From Hypomesus transpacificus (lineage: Eukaryota > Chordata > Actinopteri > Osmeriformes > Osmeridae): DNA of 64,000 nucleotides. The stretch is taken from NCBI RefSeq assembly GCF_021917145.1, contig NC_061082.1, positions 13,069,295-13,133,294 of the forward strand, in the 5' to 3' direction. Both the position numbers and the translations under genes were made by a program. A model generated the notes under the pieces. It was not told the DNA's origin, did no database searches, and worked only from the letters and a program-made list of their open reading frames with translations. This document shows, piece by piece, positions 11,712-24,400 of this stretch (position 1 is its first letter; each line of letters begins with the position of its first letter).

Positions 11712-11740
11712 CCGTTGGTCATTTCTGTCACCCCAAGCAT
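11712..11740 (-). CDS. lims1: lims1 (PINCH1) alternative first coding exon, upstream promoter form
   Basis: On the minus strand, ATG at 11740-11738 is followed by nine codons reading MLGVTEMTN plus 2 nt, then a perfect GTAAGT donor at 11711-11706. A human LIMS1 isoform has, as I recall, an N terminus beginning MLGVAAGMTHSN, so the start MLGV and the short length fit. The exon ends in phase 2, identical to the 3,693-3,793 exon, as expected for alternative first exons joined to a common LIM1 exon. Upstream on the minus strand, 11,741-12,000 has no long open frame and would be 5' UTR and promoter. It starts about 2 kb downstream of the gcc2 stop codon. The peptide is short, so identity depends mostly on phase, donor strength and synteny. 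Confidence 0.6.
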
Positions 11741-13782
11741 TTTTCTAACAGATTGCAAGCTGGAGTCAGGAATAGTCTTCTGCTGCTCTCCAGATGTTTT
11801 CAGCTGCCGTAAACTGCAACTGGACGCAAGTTTCTTCAGCAATGGCGAAGGAACCTCGCCTATTTTTCTTGTGTTGGAGTATGTAGGCGAGCTGCTACAA
11901 TGTAATTTTACTGGACTAGACCCGCCCCTTGAACTTCAAATCAGTTTTATATTGAGGCAAACGCGCACACACTCTCAATGTGACAGCGCTGGGAGACCTG
12001 TGATTAAATAACAAAATGCTTAGTGGGAGATCTGTGACAAAAGAACAAAATGCCACAAATATGTTAAGTTGGCTACTTTTACAATTTTGCTGTTATCTGG
12101 ATGCACGACGGCTCAACATGGCGGTTCATGAGCGGAGAAGCATACATCTCCAGACATTGCAAGGCTTTACTCAGTGTGCGGGATTTACTACTCTGTACTT
12201 TAACGTGTCGGACATTAAAAAGAGTTCATGAGTAAAAACGCTAAATATGCCCAAAATACTAACAGGTGTATCAATGGGAAAACTGCAGAGCAAGTAAACT
12301 CTGTTTGGTTATCCATTGCAAAACAATTACACAACAAGCGTTTTGGACTGCTTGTGTGGTGGTATCAGAAATTGCATAGATTTCCTTAAAAGGCAGCAGT
12401 TCCCTGATGGAGGAAAAAGAACACATCTGGCCAGTTCGATGTGTGCATGATGAGAGTGAGTGAATCTGTGTCTGGTAGCTGTCGGAGGTGTGTCCTGCAG
12501 AGGCATCATGTGCCAAAATATGTAGGCATATTTCATTGGTCTGGTCAAATGACCACCCTAAATGATCACAAACACGCGTTGGTTTTATTTGCAATGTTTT
12601 ATTCTGGTCTTTAGTTAAACAACTCCGGGTCAGCTCACCATTAAACGACAAATGCCAAATCTAAAGATACATAGTAATTGCTGTCTTTAGTCTATAACAG
12701 AGCATCAGAGCCTTCAGACAGTAACTTCAGCTGCAAAGACTAGAAACTCCCACCATTGAAACCATAATCACTAGGCAAACAAAGATCTCATTAATATTCT
12801 GCCCTTTTAGTTAACACAATATCCCACGTATAAATATAAAATAATTTGTTAAAAATACATTCAGTTGTTCCCATGTTTATATTACTCATCCGATTGGGCT
12901 CAATGAGGAATAAGCAGCTGCCAAAAAGGTTTAGACATGGAATATATTAGCATATTTCCAATTAGTATTAGGTAAGATGTGGTCAAACAGGGATCATATT
13001 TTCCACTGGTTTACTTTCATGCAGATCTGAGTGCAAATACAACAGTTCAGGTCCCCTTTTTGTCATGGGTATGAGTTGTGAGCATCACAGTCATTAAATA
13101 AAGTGCTCCTAATAACAAATTATTATCTTCACATTATCATTGAGCTTTGGATTGATACATTAATGCAGAGAAACTAAACACAGCTAAATTAAGAGAAGAA
13201 AAATACCCAAACTCTTAAACTCAATCCAAGCAGTGTTTCCAGTGCTGATGTGCTTTAGGATCATGAATGAAAAAAAACTTTGGAAAGATACAGGATACGG
13301 AAAAGATGACATCATCTTAAAATGGTCCCATTTCGGTATAAGAAAGGCATTGATGTTAGAACAAACTGTGGATTCAGTAACTTAGCCTGTTTAACCCAGT
13401 AGTCCTCTACTCAGGCTATTAAACTAGGAAGAAATTCAGGCCCCCACAGTTTAAAAAACGCCGGTTTAACAGAACATTGACTGGCTGGTTTTGTTAAGTA
13501 ACTACTGGCTTTCCTTCAAGTATGTGAGGTCACACAGATATTTGACATTGCTCCAGTTAATTAGACAAACCAGTTAATTCTTCGAGAAGGCAAGTCAAGA
13601 ACATAAGGTCACGTGTTGATATAAAAAGATACACTTGAACGTGATTAGGAAGCTTCTATAAGTAATGCCAGGTACGTTTCATGAGTGCCCAGGTAAGGGT
13701 CGGGTAAATGCCTGATGATATGTAGGAGAGTGTCTGGTCGCCGTGGTGACAGTCTGGGAAGGGGGGGGGGGGTCTCTCAGGT
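11741..13782. other. lims1 upstream promoter region and gcc2 3' UTR
   Basis: The left part (11,741 to about 12,570) would hold the promoter and 5' UTR of the short lims1 first exon on the minus strand. The right part (about 12,580-13,782) follows the gcc2 stop codon on the same strand and is AT-rich with no open frame of note, as expected for a 3' UTR of about 1.2 kb. Two AATAAA signals on the minus strand mark a plausible boundary. Confidence 0.5.
12584..12603 (-). promoter_or_regulatory. paired polyadenylation signals, probably gcc2
   Basis: Two TTTATT hexamers on the plus strand (12584-12589 and 12598-12603) read AATAAA on the minus strand, about 1.2 kb after the gcc2 stop. They are the first closely paired canonical signals that suit a gcc2 3' end. 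Confidence 0.4.
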
Positions 13783-16700
13783 TCACCTGATCCCAGACCA
13801 GCTGTGTAGATAGGAGGACCACCCTGACGCTCTGGCTCCTCCCACTTCCTCCTCACCTGGGGGCATCACATGACATCGCCAACATGACCATGGATCAAAC
13901 CGATACCGAACATGACAGTGCACAACCGCGTGAGCACGATGGGACGGGTGCCAGTGTACATGCACACAGTATGTGTGTGCGTGTGTGTGTACCTACCCTG
14001 TGCAATAGCCGCCAGTTTGTTCTTCTCCTCGGGACTCAGCTGCAGCATGGTGTGGATGACGGGCAGCAGCGCCTGCCTCTCGCTGCCCGAGCGCAGGAAG
14101 ATGAACTGGAGGAGCACGTTCTTCAGATACTCCAGGTTGGCCACGCTCTTCTCCCGCTCGTGGTTGCGCTCCAGGCGGCGCACCTCGCTCTTCAGCAGCT
14201 GCACGCGCGCACATGACGTCAACACACACAGACGCACATGACGTCAACACACACAGACGGTTGCGTGCGCAATGCCGGTAGGTGTGTGTGTGTGTGTGTA
14301 AGAGAGAAACAGAGAGAAAGAGAGAGAGGAGAGTGTGTGTGTGTGTGAGAGAGAGAAACAGAGAATGAGAGGAGAGAGAGGAGGAGAGTGTGTGTGTGTG
14401 TGTGTGAGAGAGAGAGGAGAGAGAGGGTGTGTGCGTGTGAGAGAGAGAGAGAGGGGAGAGAGAGAGTGTATGTGTGAGAGAGAGGAGAGTGTGTGTGTGT
14501 GTGTGAGAGACAGAGAGGGGAGAGAGAGGGTGTGTGTGTGTGTGTACGTACTGTGACCTGCTCCATGAGGACAGCGTTGGTGGCCTCGGTCTCGTGCAGC
14601 AGGCTGTTCATGTGCTCCATGCTACGGGTGACCGTGGTCAGCTTCTGGCTCATCTCCTCCTTGGTCGGCTCCGACTGCCACACAAACGGCTCTGGGGAAC
14701 CGCAACACACACACACACACACCACACGCCTCACGTCACATACGCGAAATATCCGGGGCCTGACACACACATACTGCTCATAAACTGAAGAAGAAGAAAA
14801 CAACAACAAAAACACAAACCCTGTTTGGGGTCCGGAGAGGTGAGGAGCTGTTCCAGGGAAGGTAGGGGGGTGCGGGCGGGGGAGAGGGACTCGGTCTCGG
14901 TGGTCTCCATTCCCTCCCCTTCCTCTCTGGCCATGGACTGCATCTCGCTCAGGGCGAGGTTGAAGCCCCCCAAGGCCCCCTGCTCGGGGGGTCTGCGGTC
15001 CACCGCAGGCTTACGGCTGGACTGGGCCGGAGTCAAACCTGCCGAGGGGGACACGACCGTATGAGAATGCGACGACGCTATCTACTACCGCAGTTCACCA
15101 TGGGAGGGCGCTGGTGCACAGTAGTTCAGTGGTCTGAAAAGGGAGAGGGGAAAGAAAAAATACGAATTGGAAGTAACTGAGCCGGGGGTGACAGGGCAAT
15201 GAGAGAAATGGTGAATAATAGACAGTGTGAAACAGAGAGGGAGGCTGTGTTTGTCTATGTGAGGGGATATGGTGGGTGTACGCAGGCCGGTTTGACGGAT
15301 GAGCCGCGCGCGGTCCTTCACACCCCGCATCTCACCGACCCTCACACACACCCACGGCGTCGCCGGAGCGCAATACATCACGCCAGTAATCTGGACAGGT
15401 CATTATCACCTCGGGATTGGACGAAATCGGAGAGTAGCGAGGATCGCAAGACCTCATGTGTGAGGTGCCGTCAAAGACGGGTGTCTGAAGGGGCGGGCGA
15501 GGTGGGGCTGTATTCAGATTGCGTGGCGCGCGCTCGGCCGAGCTCCGGTAATGCTGCGAGGGAACGAGGAGAGGGGGCTGCTTGAGACGGTTTTGGGACA
15601 TCGACCCCAGCGTGCATGACGACACACTAACGACCAGACTCTCCAGATGCCTGCGTCTCTCCCAAAGGAGGCGGGGGGGGGGGGGGGGAGGAAGAGGAGG
15701 TGGAGGAGGAGCGGGAGGCTCACTGTAAACACCTCGACGAGTTAAGAGGAAGATGACAGACACAGGCACGCGCGCGAGTATGAGATGCAATGAGAAGAAT
15801 GCGAGACAAAGGCAGCAGGTCAAGTCCCTGACAAGTTTCCGCGGGGCTGTTTGTTTAAACCGAAGCTCCCTAACCAGCAGCACTATTCCTCAAACCACGG
15901 CGGCTCTCCTCCAGACAGCGCTGTCTGGCTACGCTTCAGAACAACACTGGTTGCTACAGTCCTCTGAGGAATAAAGTGACAGATTGCCCACACTTGTGTG
16001 TATTTGTGTGTGTGTGTGTTTACTCTGTATGTTTCTAGAAGGACAGATGTGTGGGAGGTGATATAGGAGCTTCCAGCTCTGCTTTGCTCAGACTCCCCAC
16101 GCCAAGATCTCTTTTCCCCTCTCCTCAAACAGAGGCGTAAAAAAAAAAGGAAAAAAACACCTCTCACTCGCAAAGAATCTCTCGAATTCCTCCGCAGCTA
16201 TGTCACCCGGATTCCTAACCCGCCCCCCCCCCCCCCCCCCAGCCTCCATTCTGGGCCTCCTGCTCCCACTGGCTGTACCGGTGGCCTGGAAGCCGACACC
16301 GGACCGATGCGACTGACGGTCTGAGCGGGGCCCCTTACTGGACTGGCTCTGCAGGGCGAACAGCTGCTTCTCCAGCCTGCTGATGTGGCTCTGCAGCGTC
16401 TCCACCGTGGCCCCGTGCTCCTCCAGCAGGCGGCGCGTCTGCTCCCTGAAGGCCGCCCGCTGGGCCTCCGTCTGCTGGCTCAGCTGGGCCACCGTCTGGG
16501 CGTGCTCGTTACGCAGGGACGCGCTCTCCGTCTGGAGGGCCAGGAGTCTGGGAGGGGTGGAGGATGGAGGGGAGGGGGGCACAGGAAGCGGGGAGGGAGC
16601 GAGACGGACGCGTTAAGAGAGGCTGAGGAGTAAGAGGGGGTTTCGTCCGGTCGAGACTCGATCCGGTCGCGCGGGCGGAGAGGGCGCCAACGCACCTCTC

Positions 16701-17429
16701 CCTGAGCTCGGCCTCCTTGGCGACGCTCTCCTGGAGGATCTGGTTGTGCCTCTCCAGGAGCGTGTCGTGCTCCGCCTGCAGCTGCTGCAGCTCGGCCGCG
16801 CCGGCCCGGACGCCCTGCTGGCTGTCCTGCAGCTTGACCTGCAGCTGCTCCACCATGCTCTCCATCTGCTCCCTGAAACACACACAGGACACGTTACAGA
16901 CATCCACATACACACACATAGCATAAACCACACGTACACACGCCGTCCGTACCGCTCCAGTTTGCCGGTGTCTCCGTCGCTCTTGGCGGTGGTCTTGTTT
17001 TTCTGCTGTTTCAGGACATTGTGGACTCGCACCTTGTAGCTGTCGAACTCCTTGGCGGTGGAGGTCAGCTCGGCCTGCGAACGCCAGAACACACTGTCAG
17101 ATGCCGTCCACGGACGCACAGACACAACACGGCGGCGCAGACGAGAAGTCGCACTCTCGTGCAGCGAGGACACTGCAGGAGGGCAGGAAGCAGGCAAGCA
17201 AGCTGTAGGCAAACATACACACTCTGCTAGAGCTAGCCTTCCGCATCTGTATTTTGGGAGGGGAGGGGAGGAGGGAGGGAGGGAGCGGAGAATGAGTGAG
17301 CGAAGGAGAAGGAGAGTGTAATTAAAACAACTTGTGGTGAACGTCCCTAAGGTGGGAGGGGGGGGGACCCGGCAGCACTTCCTCTCCTGTGGAGCTGGAC
17401 TGACTCATTTATCACCAACCATGTCCGGT

Positions 17430-17467
<38 letters not shown>

Positions 17468-18022
17468 GGGGGCATCCCCCGCACGCTGCACTCCGAAGAA
17501 TGGTTTCAGCCATTTAGCAGGGCTGCACTCTCCCGCACGGCTGATGGGAGACTTATAACAATATCTCTACAGCACCGGGCCGGGCCGGGCTAATGGAAGG
17601 AGGAGAGATGGGAGGAAAATGGAGGGATGGAAAATGGAGGGAGGAAGAAGGATGGAGCGTTTGTGTGAAGGGAGGAGAGTAATGGGGAGAGGCGAAAGAG
17701 GAGAGATGGAAGAAAGTAAAAAATAAAATAAAAACTCAGGATGGAGGGAGAGCACGAGGAGAGAGTAGCAAAAGAGAGCAAGGTAGAGTGAGAGGGATGA
17801 AAGGACAAAGTGTACTCCTCTTGGCACGTGTAACAGATGGTCCTTCGGGGCAACAGGTGTGTGTGTGTGTGTGTGTGTGTGTATACCTTGGTGGTGTGAC
17901 ACTCCTCCTGCAGGGTGGTGATCCTCTGCTGCAGAGAGAAGGAGCTTTTCTGCTGCTGCTCCAGGACTGACCTCAGTTGCTCCTGCAGCTTGTGGCTCTC
18001 TGCTGACAGCTCACACACCTGG

Positions 18023-18053
<31 letters not shown>

Positions 18054-18405
18054 TTTCAAGTGTATTGGCCTTTTGTAACAGGTATATTGGGATTCTTAGG
18101 TCATGCCTAAACCAATGTAGGTGGCCTTGATAACAACAGTCGTTGACCTTCGAGCTCTCCAGCTGCTGCTGTTGAGCTTCCAGTTCTCCCTTCAAAGAGG
18201 CCTGTAGCATCATCTGAGAGGCCTCCTGCGAACACAAGCACAGGTTTACACACACCCACACCTATACTGTACATTGGAGGATGTCATCTCTAGGGGACAG
18301 ACCTGTTTCTTGGCATCGGCCAGATCCTTCTTGGTCTTCACCAGCAGCTGTTTCATCTTGGAGGTCTTCTCCTCCCCCTGGTCTACCTGTGCCTTCAGAG
18401 ACTCT

Positions 18406-18444
<39 letters not shown>

Positions 18445-21400
18445 GGAGCATTATATGAAGGTAATTGAATAACAGCAGGAGTCTTTTGATCCCAGCCTGG
18501 TTATTAGGGAAGTAGGTGGTGGATTACCCGCTGAGAAAGCAAGTCAGTGGGGCATATTGTTTGTGTGTGTGGGTGTGTGTGTTGCCATACCGATCTCCTG
18601 GTTGAGGGCGTCCTCCTTCTGAGTGTGTGTTTGTATCTGGGCCTTCAAGTCCTCCACAAGCACCTCTCTCTCGGACAGCTTGGTGTTGAGCTCCTTCACC
18701 AGCCTCTCATAGTCTGCCATCTCCATGTCCAACAGGGAATTCTGCTGCGCTTCCTGCGGCGGCAGAGGGAACACAGAAACACACCTTACATCTGCGCACA
18801 CACACACGCCAGCATCGAATGCACGCAATAAGGCAAACGTTCAGAGTGCCGAGTTAAGTCACAACGACGATAGACTCTTCAGTGGGAGATACTACATAGT
18901 CAGTAGTGTGTGGGCACGTGGCGAGGCAGGGTCCTGTTCCAGACCGGCTGTGTGTTTGCGTGTCCTCTCAGCCCTGGCTCTTCTGACAGAGAAGCAAGGC
19001 CTCAAGCACAGCAGGCGACAATGCAACTTTCACATCCTCCTGTGCTTTGATTGTTGTCTGTTTGTTTTTTTTAAGGGCCAGCGGCAACACGCTACCTAAC
19101 GCACTCTGGGGGCGGAGATGAAACCCTCGTAGTGACTTTGTGATTCAGCTGATGTGTGTGTGTGTGCGTACGGGCGTGTGTGTGTGTACCTTGCGTAGCT
19201 GCTCCAGCTCCTGGGCTGTCTGCTGAGACTGCTGGTTGAGTTTGCGGAGCTGAGCCGTCAGCTCCTCCACCTCCTTCAGAGCCGCGGACACATCCTGGAG
19301 GAAACGCAACAACAACCTCTTACAGCTCTGCGCCCCGTGGGGCCAAACACACACATGCCCCCACCCGCGGCACGTCCGAATGGCCGCTCGAATTCAGCTT
19401 CCTCCCTCCAAGTCTGTTTGTCTCTGTCTGTTTGCCTTCCTCCCCCTCCCTCTCTTTTTTCCGTGTCGTTTCACGTTTGCGAGGTTTCTCCCGCGGTGCG
19501 GCGCGGTGCGACTCTGTGGTGGAGATACCTTGGCCTTCTGTTCCTTCACCAGCCTCTCGGCCTGCAGGTCTCTGTCCAGCGTGGCCGTGTGTCTGTGAGT
19601 CTCCTGCAGCTGCCCCTCCAGCTGTCTCACGGTGCTCCTCGCCGTCTCCATCCCCACCAACAGGTCCTCCTTCTCCGACCACAGCTGCTCGTGCTACCAA
19701 CACACACACACACACGTGCACACTCAGTCAGGCGAATCCGACAAACAGCCACCCCTCTGGCGCTTATATCGGCCAGGGAAAGTGAATCAACGTCAAACGC
19801 GACGTCCCATCATCGTTTGCTGGGTACGCGAGTCAGACGGGGTGCGATTCTTTCCAGAGCTCCTTCCCTCAGTCCTCCGCTCCTGCAGGGCTCCCTGGGG
19901 AGGCCCCGAGCTCACACAAGCAGAACCAGCCTTTTCCTTGGACGACGAGAGACGCCGCAACGCCAGATGGAAGCCAGACACTTGTTTATTTACCTGACGT
20001 TTGCCACCTCACTGGGAAGAAACGGCTACGAGCGAAGGGTGACATAAAAAATTAAAATGTGCGGGGGTCGGAATAGCAAGTTCACCCGCTCGCATCTAAT
20101 GGGCAGTTAGCGGGCATTCAGCCGTTACAGAGATACCGACACAGATTGGCACTGTTTATTTGCTTTAAGGTAAAGGCCGTCTTCTAAGAAGGGCTGGTCT
20201 GAGTACTGTTGTGACTGTGTGCGTTCACACACACTCGGAGTCATGTGGCGTACCTGTGTGATTGCAGCGGCCAGTCGCTTGGTCAGCTCGGCAATCTGTT
20301 TCTCTGCCGCCTCTCCTCTCTCCTTCTCCTTCTCCAGCTGCTCACTCTGCCTGTCGTAATCCATTTGGAGGTTCTGACACACACACACGCGCACACACAC
20401 ACATTCATTATTAAGTACCTCTTCTATTGCGTAACGTACAGGAGGGAAACCATGAATCAAGCTGGTTTGACAGCATCTCCATTTTGGTTTCGGAACAAAA
20501 CTCTCATTAGATACGACAGAGTGATTCCCTCTCAGTCGGCCGCCTACTCGTGAAGCAGGGGCCGCGGCTATTTATTGATACGATGGTTCTTCGCGGCGTA
20601 AAACACAGTGGACAGACTCAGTTGTAGAAACCACATTCAGAAGAGTGATATACTCTTCGCTCTGGACGGAGGGGACGCAGGCTAAAGCGGTATTGCGTAA
20701 TGCCGTGTTGAAAGAGGCTTGGGACGGAAGGTCTCGGATCGCCGTTACAGGGGTCGGGGGTGAAGGTTTAGAGAGAGAGAGGCGCTCGTGGGTACCTTGT
20801 ATCCCTCGGCGCCGTGGATGATGTCTTTCATGGAGCTGGTAACCTTCTCCCTAGCCGCCTTCAACGCCTCCACTTCCTCCTTGAGAGTCGCAGCCTGGAA
20901 GACACCCGATCGCTCAAAAACAAGTCTTTTTTTGGGGGGTTCTCGGTTGGTATACGTGCATGTTTGCAGGCATCCGTGACATGGCTTGTAAAAAGGGGGG
21001 TTATACAAATGCATTTTGTTGTTGTTGTATAATACAGCCTAGCTGACCTGCCCGTCACGTCCCATCATACCTCTTTCTTGCTGATGTCCAGCTCCTTCCT
21101 GGCCTTCACGGCCACAGCTTTGATCTTGTTCATCCTCTCGTCCTTGTCTTTGCTCTCCTTCTCCAGCAGGGCTGGTGAGGGACGGGCAGACATGGCTCAG
21201 GGTGAGTCATGCACATGGGGAACCATACAGACACTCAGAACCAGCTGAATGAACCAAAACGAGTCAATCACAAGTTGTTTTAGAGTATGTCTTTCTACCA
21301 TGTGCATTGTGATAGAGTGCTCCTCGGTGAATAAAGTAATGAATAAAGTAATGAAGAAAAAAAAAAAAATGAAGAAAAGAGTGCAATGTTGATAAGCATC

Positions 21401-24400
21401 AAGTCAATAATACGCACACACACACACACGCACACACACAAGATGCTAACGGCATCTCAAAACAACTAATTGGAAACTACTGGTGGAATCCCACATTATT
21501 GTTCCCTACAGGGAACTTCATTAAGAGAAGAGTAATTATGGACAAACCGATCTTCTCAGTGAGCTGACTGTCCAGGTTTTCCCCGGAGCGAGTGGAGTGG
21601 GATGCAGACTGCAGAAAGGATAGAGCAGACAGGAGGGAGAGAAGTCAATCAGCAAAACTAATGAGAAACACCTCGGTAGCCAATCAAAAATACCCACCGC
21701 GGAGACTGCTGCTGAGGTAAACCGGACATAAGAAACTTTGGAGAGCTTTTCAAACACGTGACTAAAACTGTTTTGTACTGAGAGGGGAAACACCCACCTG
21801 CAAGGCGGCCGTCTCACTCTTTAGCTGGGATATCACAGACTCCTTCTCTGCCAGCTGTCGTTCGAGCGCTCTCCTCTCCGTCTCCCCCTCGGTTTTCAAC
21901 CTCTCTCCCTCTGCGTCTCCCCTCTCCCTCTCCTCCCTCTCTCGGCGTTCCAGCGTCTCAGACGCCTGCATGACCCGAGCCTGGAGTTCCTGGTTCTCTT
22001 CCCTCGTCTTCTCATTGGCCAGTCTCATCTCCTCCAGGTCTCGCTGCAGGGCTTCCATGTCAGCCACCACCTCCTCCGTGCGGCTCCTCAGCATGTTCCT
22101 CTCCTTCTCCAGCTCCTCGACGTGCTCCCGCAGCTCCTCCGACCCCCTTTCCCTCTGGGCCTCTTCGAGGCTGCTCCTCAGCATGTTCCTCTCCCTCTCC
22201 AGCTCCTCTGAACGCGTCCGCAGCTCCAGCACCTCCTCCTCCTCCGAGGAGCTTCCAAGGGCTCGGGCCTGCTCCCGCAGAGCCCTGACGGTCTCCTGGG
22301 CCTGCTCCTCCCGGCTCCTCAGACCGGCCAGTTCCTCCGACAGGCCGGCCATCCTGGCCTCCAGCTGCCGTCTCTCTTCGGCCTCTAGCCTCAGCTTGCT
22401 CTCCAGCTCAGGCAGCCGCTGGCCCAGGCTGTCTCTCTCTCCCTGGACGCGCGACAGGGCTGTGGACGCCTCCTCGAGGCTCAGCCGGAGACCGGCCCTG
22501 TCGCCGGAGAGCTCCGACACCATCTGCTCCAGGGAGGTCACCCTCTTTTGCCCTTCGGCGCCCTCGTCCCTCAGTCTCTTCACCTCCTCGTCTTTCTCCT
22601 CCCGTAGCTTCTTGGCCTCCTCTCTCCCGCTCGTCACCTCCAGCTCCCTCTCTCGCGTCAGCCGGGCCACCTCCTGCTCTCTGAGCTGCAGCAGGGACTG
22701 GGTTTCCGTGGTGACGGAGCGCACCATCTCCTCCAGCTCGTGCACGGCGCCCTCCTTCAGCTGCAATCGGGAGAGGATCTCCTCGTGACGTCTGCTCAGC
22801 TCCTCCACGGAGACCTTCAGCTCCAGAGCTAACGCGGTCTTCTCTTCCACGGAGGCCTGTAGCGTCTCCTTGAGCCCCTCTGCAGCCCGGGTCTGGCCCA
22901 GGGAGTCCTCCAGACTCTGCTCGACGCTCTGGAGTCTTTCCTTCAGGATGTCCCTTTCCTCGGTGGCCTCACTGACCTTCTGTCCCAGGGCTTCCTTCTC
23001 TTCAGCGAGCACCCGGACCTTCTCGTGGAGCTCCTGAACAGCATTTTCCCCCTGCTCTTTCATGGCTTCGTATTGCCTGACAAACTCCCCAGTCTTCTGG
23101 CCCAGCTCAGTCTCCAGACCTCTGAGGATGTCCCTGGTGAGTTCATACTCGGCCACGGCCATGTTCCTCTCTCTGGCCAGGGCCTCACACTGGTCCTTGA
23201 GACCCTGGAGCTCCAGGTTCTGCTGCTCTTCTGGGTCAAGAGCCCGCTTGTCTGGGACAGGGCTGGAGCAGGAGAGTGGACTACTGGGACTAGGACCAAC
23301 AGAAAGGTCCTCTTCTGTGTTAGTTTGAGATCCATCCTGGGTGTCAGTAAATGGAGGAGCCTCGTGGTTTGGGTTCGTGGGATCAAAGGCCACGCTCTCC
23401 CGGGACATTTGCAGCTCGTCGATCTTGAACTCCAGCTCCTCCCTCTCGATCTGAAACTCCTCCCTTGCGCGTTCCAGCTCGGCCTCCAGCTCGCTCTTGA
23501 CGTTGCCAAGCAACGTCAGTTCATCCTGGAGCATGGTATTGTGGGCCTGTAGGTCATCCAGCGCCGCTCGGAGCCTCCCGGAATCCCCAGCCTCGTTGTC
23601 GCTCGTGCTGTTCTGGCTGCAGCCGGACAACTCCAGCATCCTGGCGATGCCCGAGCCGCGGCTAGGCTCCTCCTCTTCCTCCTGGACGTCCTGCAGGTAG
23701 CTGTCCTTGAGGGCCAGCTGTTCCGTCAGCTCCTCTTGGAGCAGCAGCAGGCGCTCCCTCTCAATCTCATAGTCCTCTTCCAGGGCTCGGAGCTCCTCCT
23801 CGTGCTGTAGGCTCTTCCGGGACAGCTCCTCCCTCAGGTTCTCTGCCTCCTGCTGGGCCTCAGTCAGCACCCTCTGTTGGTCTTCCTGCTGTGCTGCAGC
23901 CTGCTGCCTGGACAAGTCCAGCTCAGTCTGCAGGCCGAGGAGTTGGGACTCCAGACGTTTTAGGAGCGCCTGGGCACCTTCCGCCACCTCCGCCTCTTCT
24001 CTTTGCCTGGGTCTCTCTTTTTCACTCTCTTTCTCCCTCTCGCTCTCTTCGCGCTCTTTCAGGAGCTTCTGGAAATACTCAATCTCCTCCATATGCTTGG
24101 CTTTTGAGTTTCCGATGGTCTTTTCAAGAGTTTCTATTTCTTTCTGGTGATCTTCCCTGGCCAAGTCCAACTGTGCTTGAATTGTTGCCAGCTTCTGTAC
24201 TGTATCCTAGGTAAATAAAAAAGAATTGCGAGGTACAGTTAATCTGTATTGCACCTTGATGCATTGCATGGTAATATACTGTGCTATATGTTTACTGCAT
24301 TGTATTGGCTTTCTCTGTACTGCAGTATTGTAGGCTGACCTTGGTCTGTTTCTTTGCCTTCTCGTTGTCTTTGCGCATCATTACCAGACTTTGCTGAGTC

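Noticed and set aside
21970-23552. Long plus-strand open frames (272 and 175 codons) opposite the large gcc2 exon
   Set aside because: They are antisense shadows of the GAG/CTC-rich coiled-coil exon; low-complexity Ser/Leu composition and no splice or start context.
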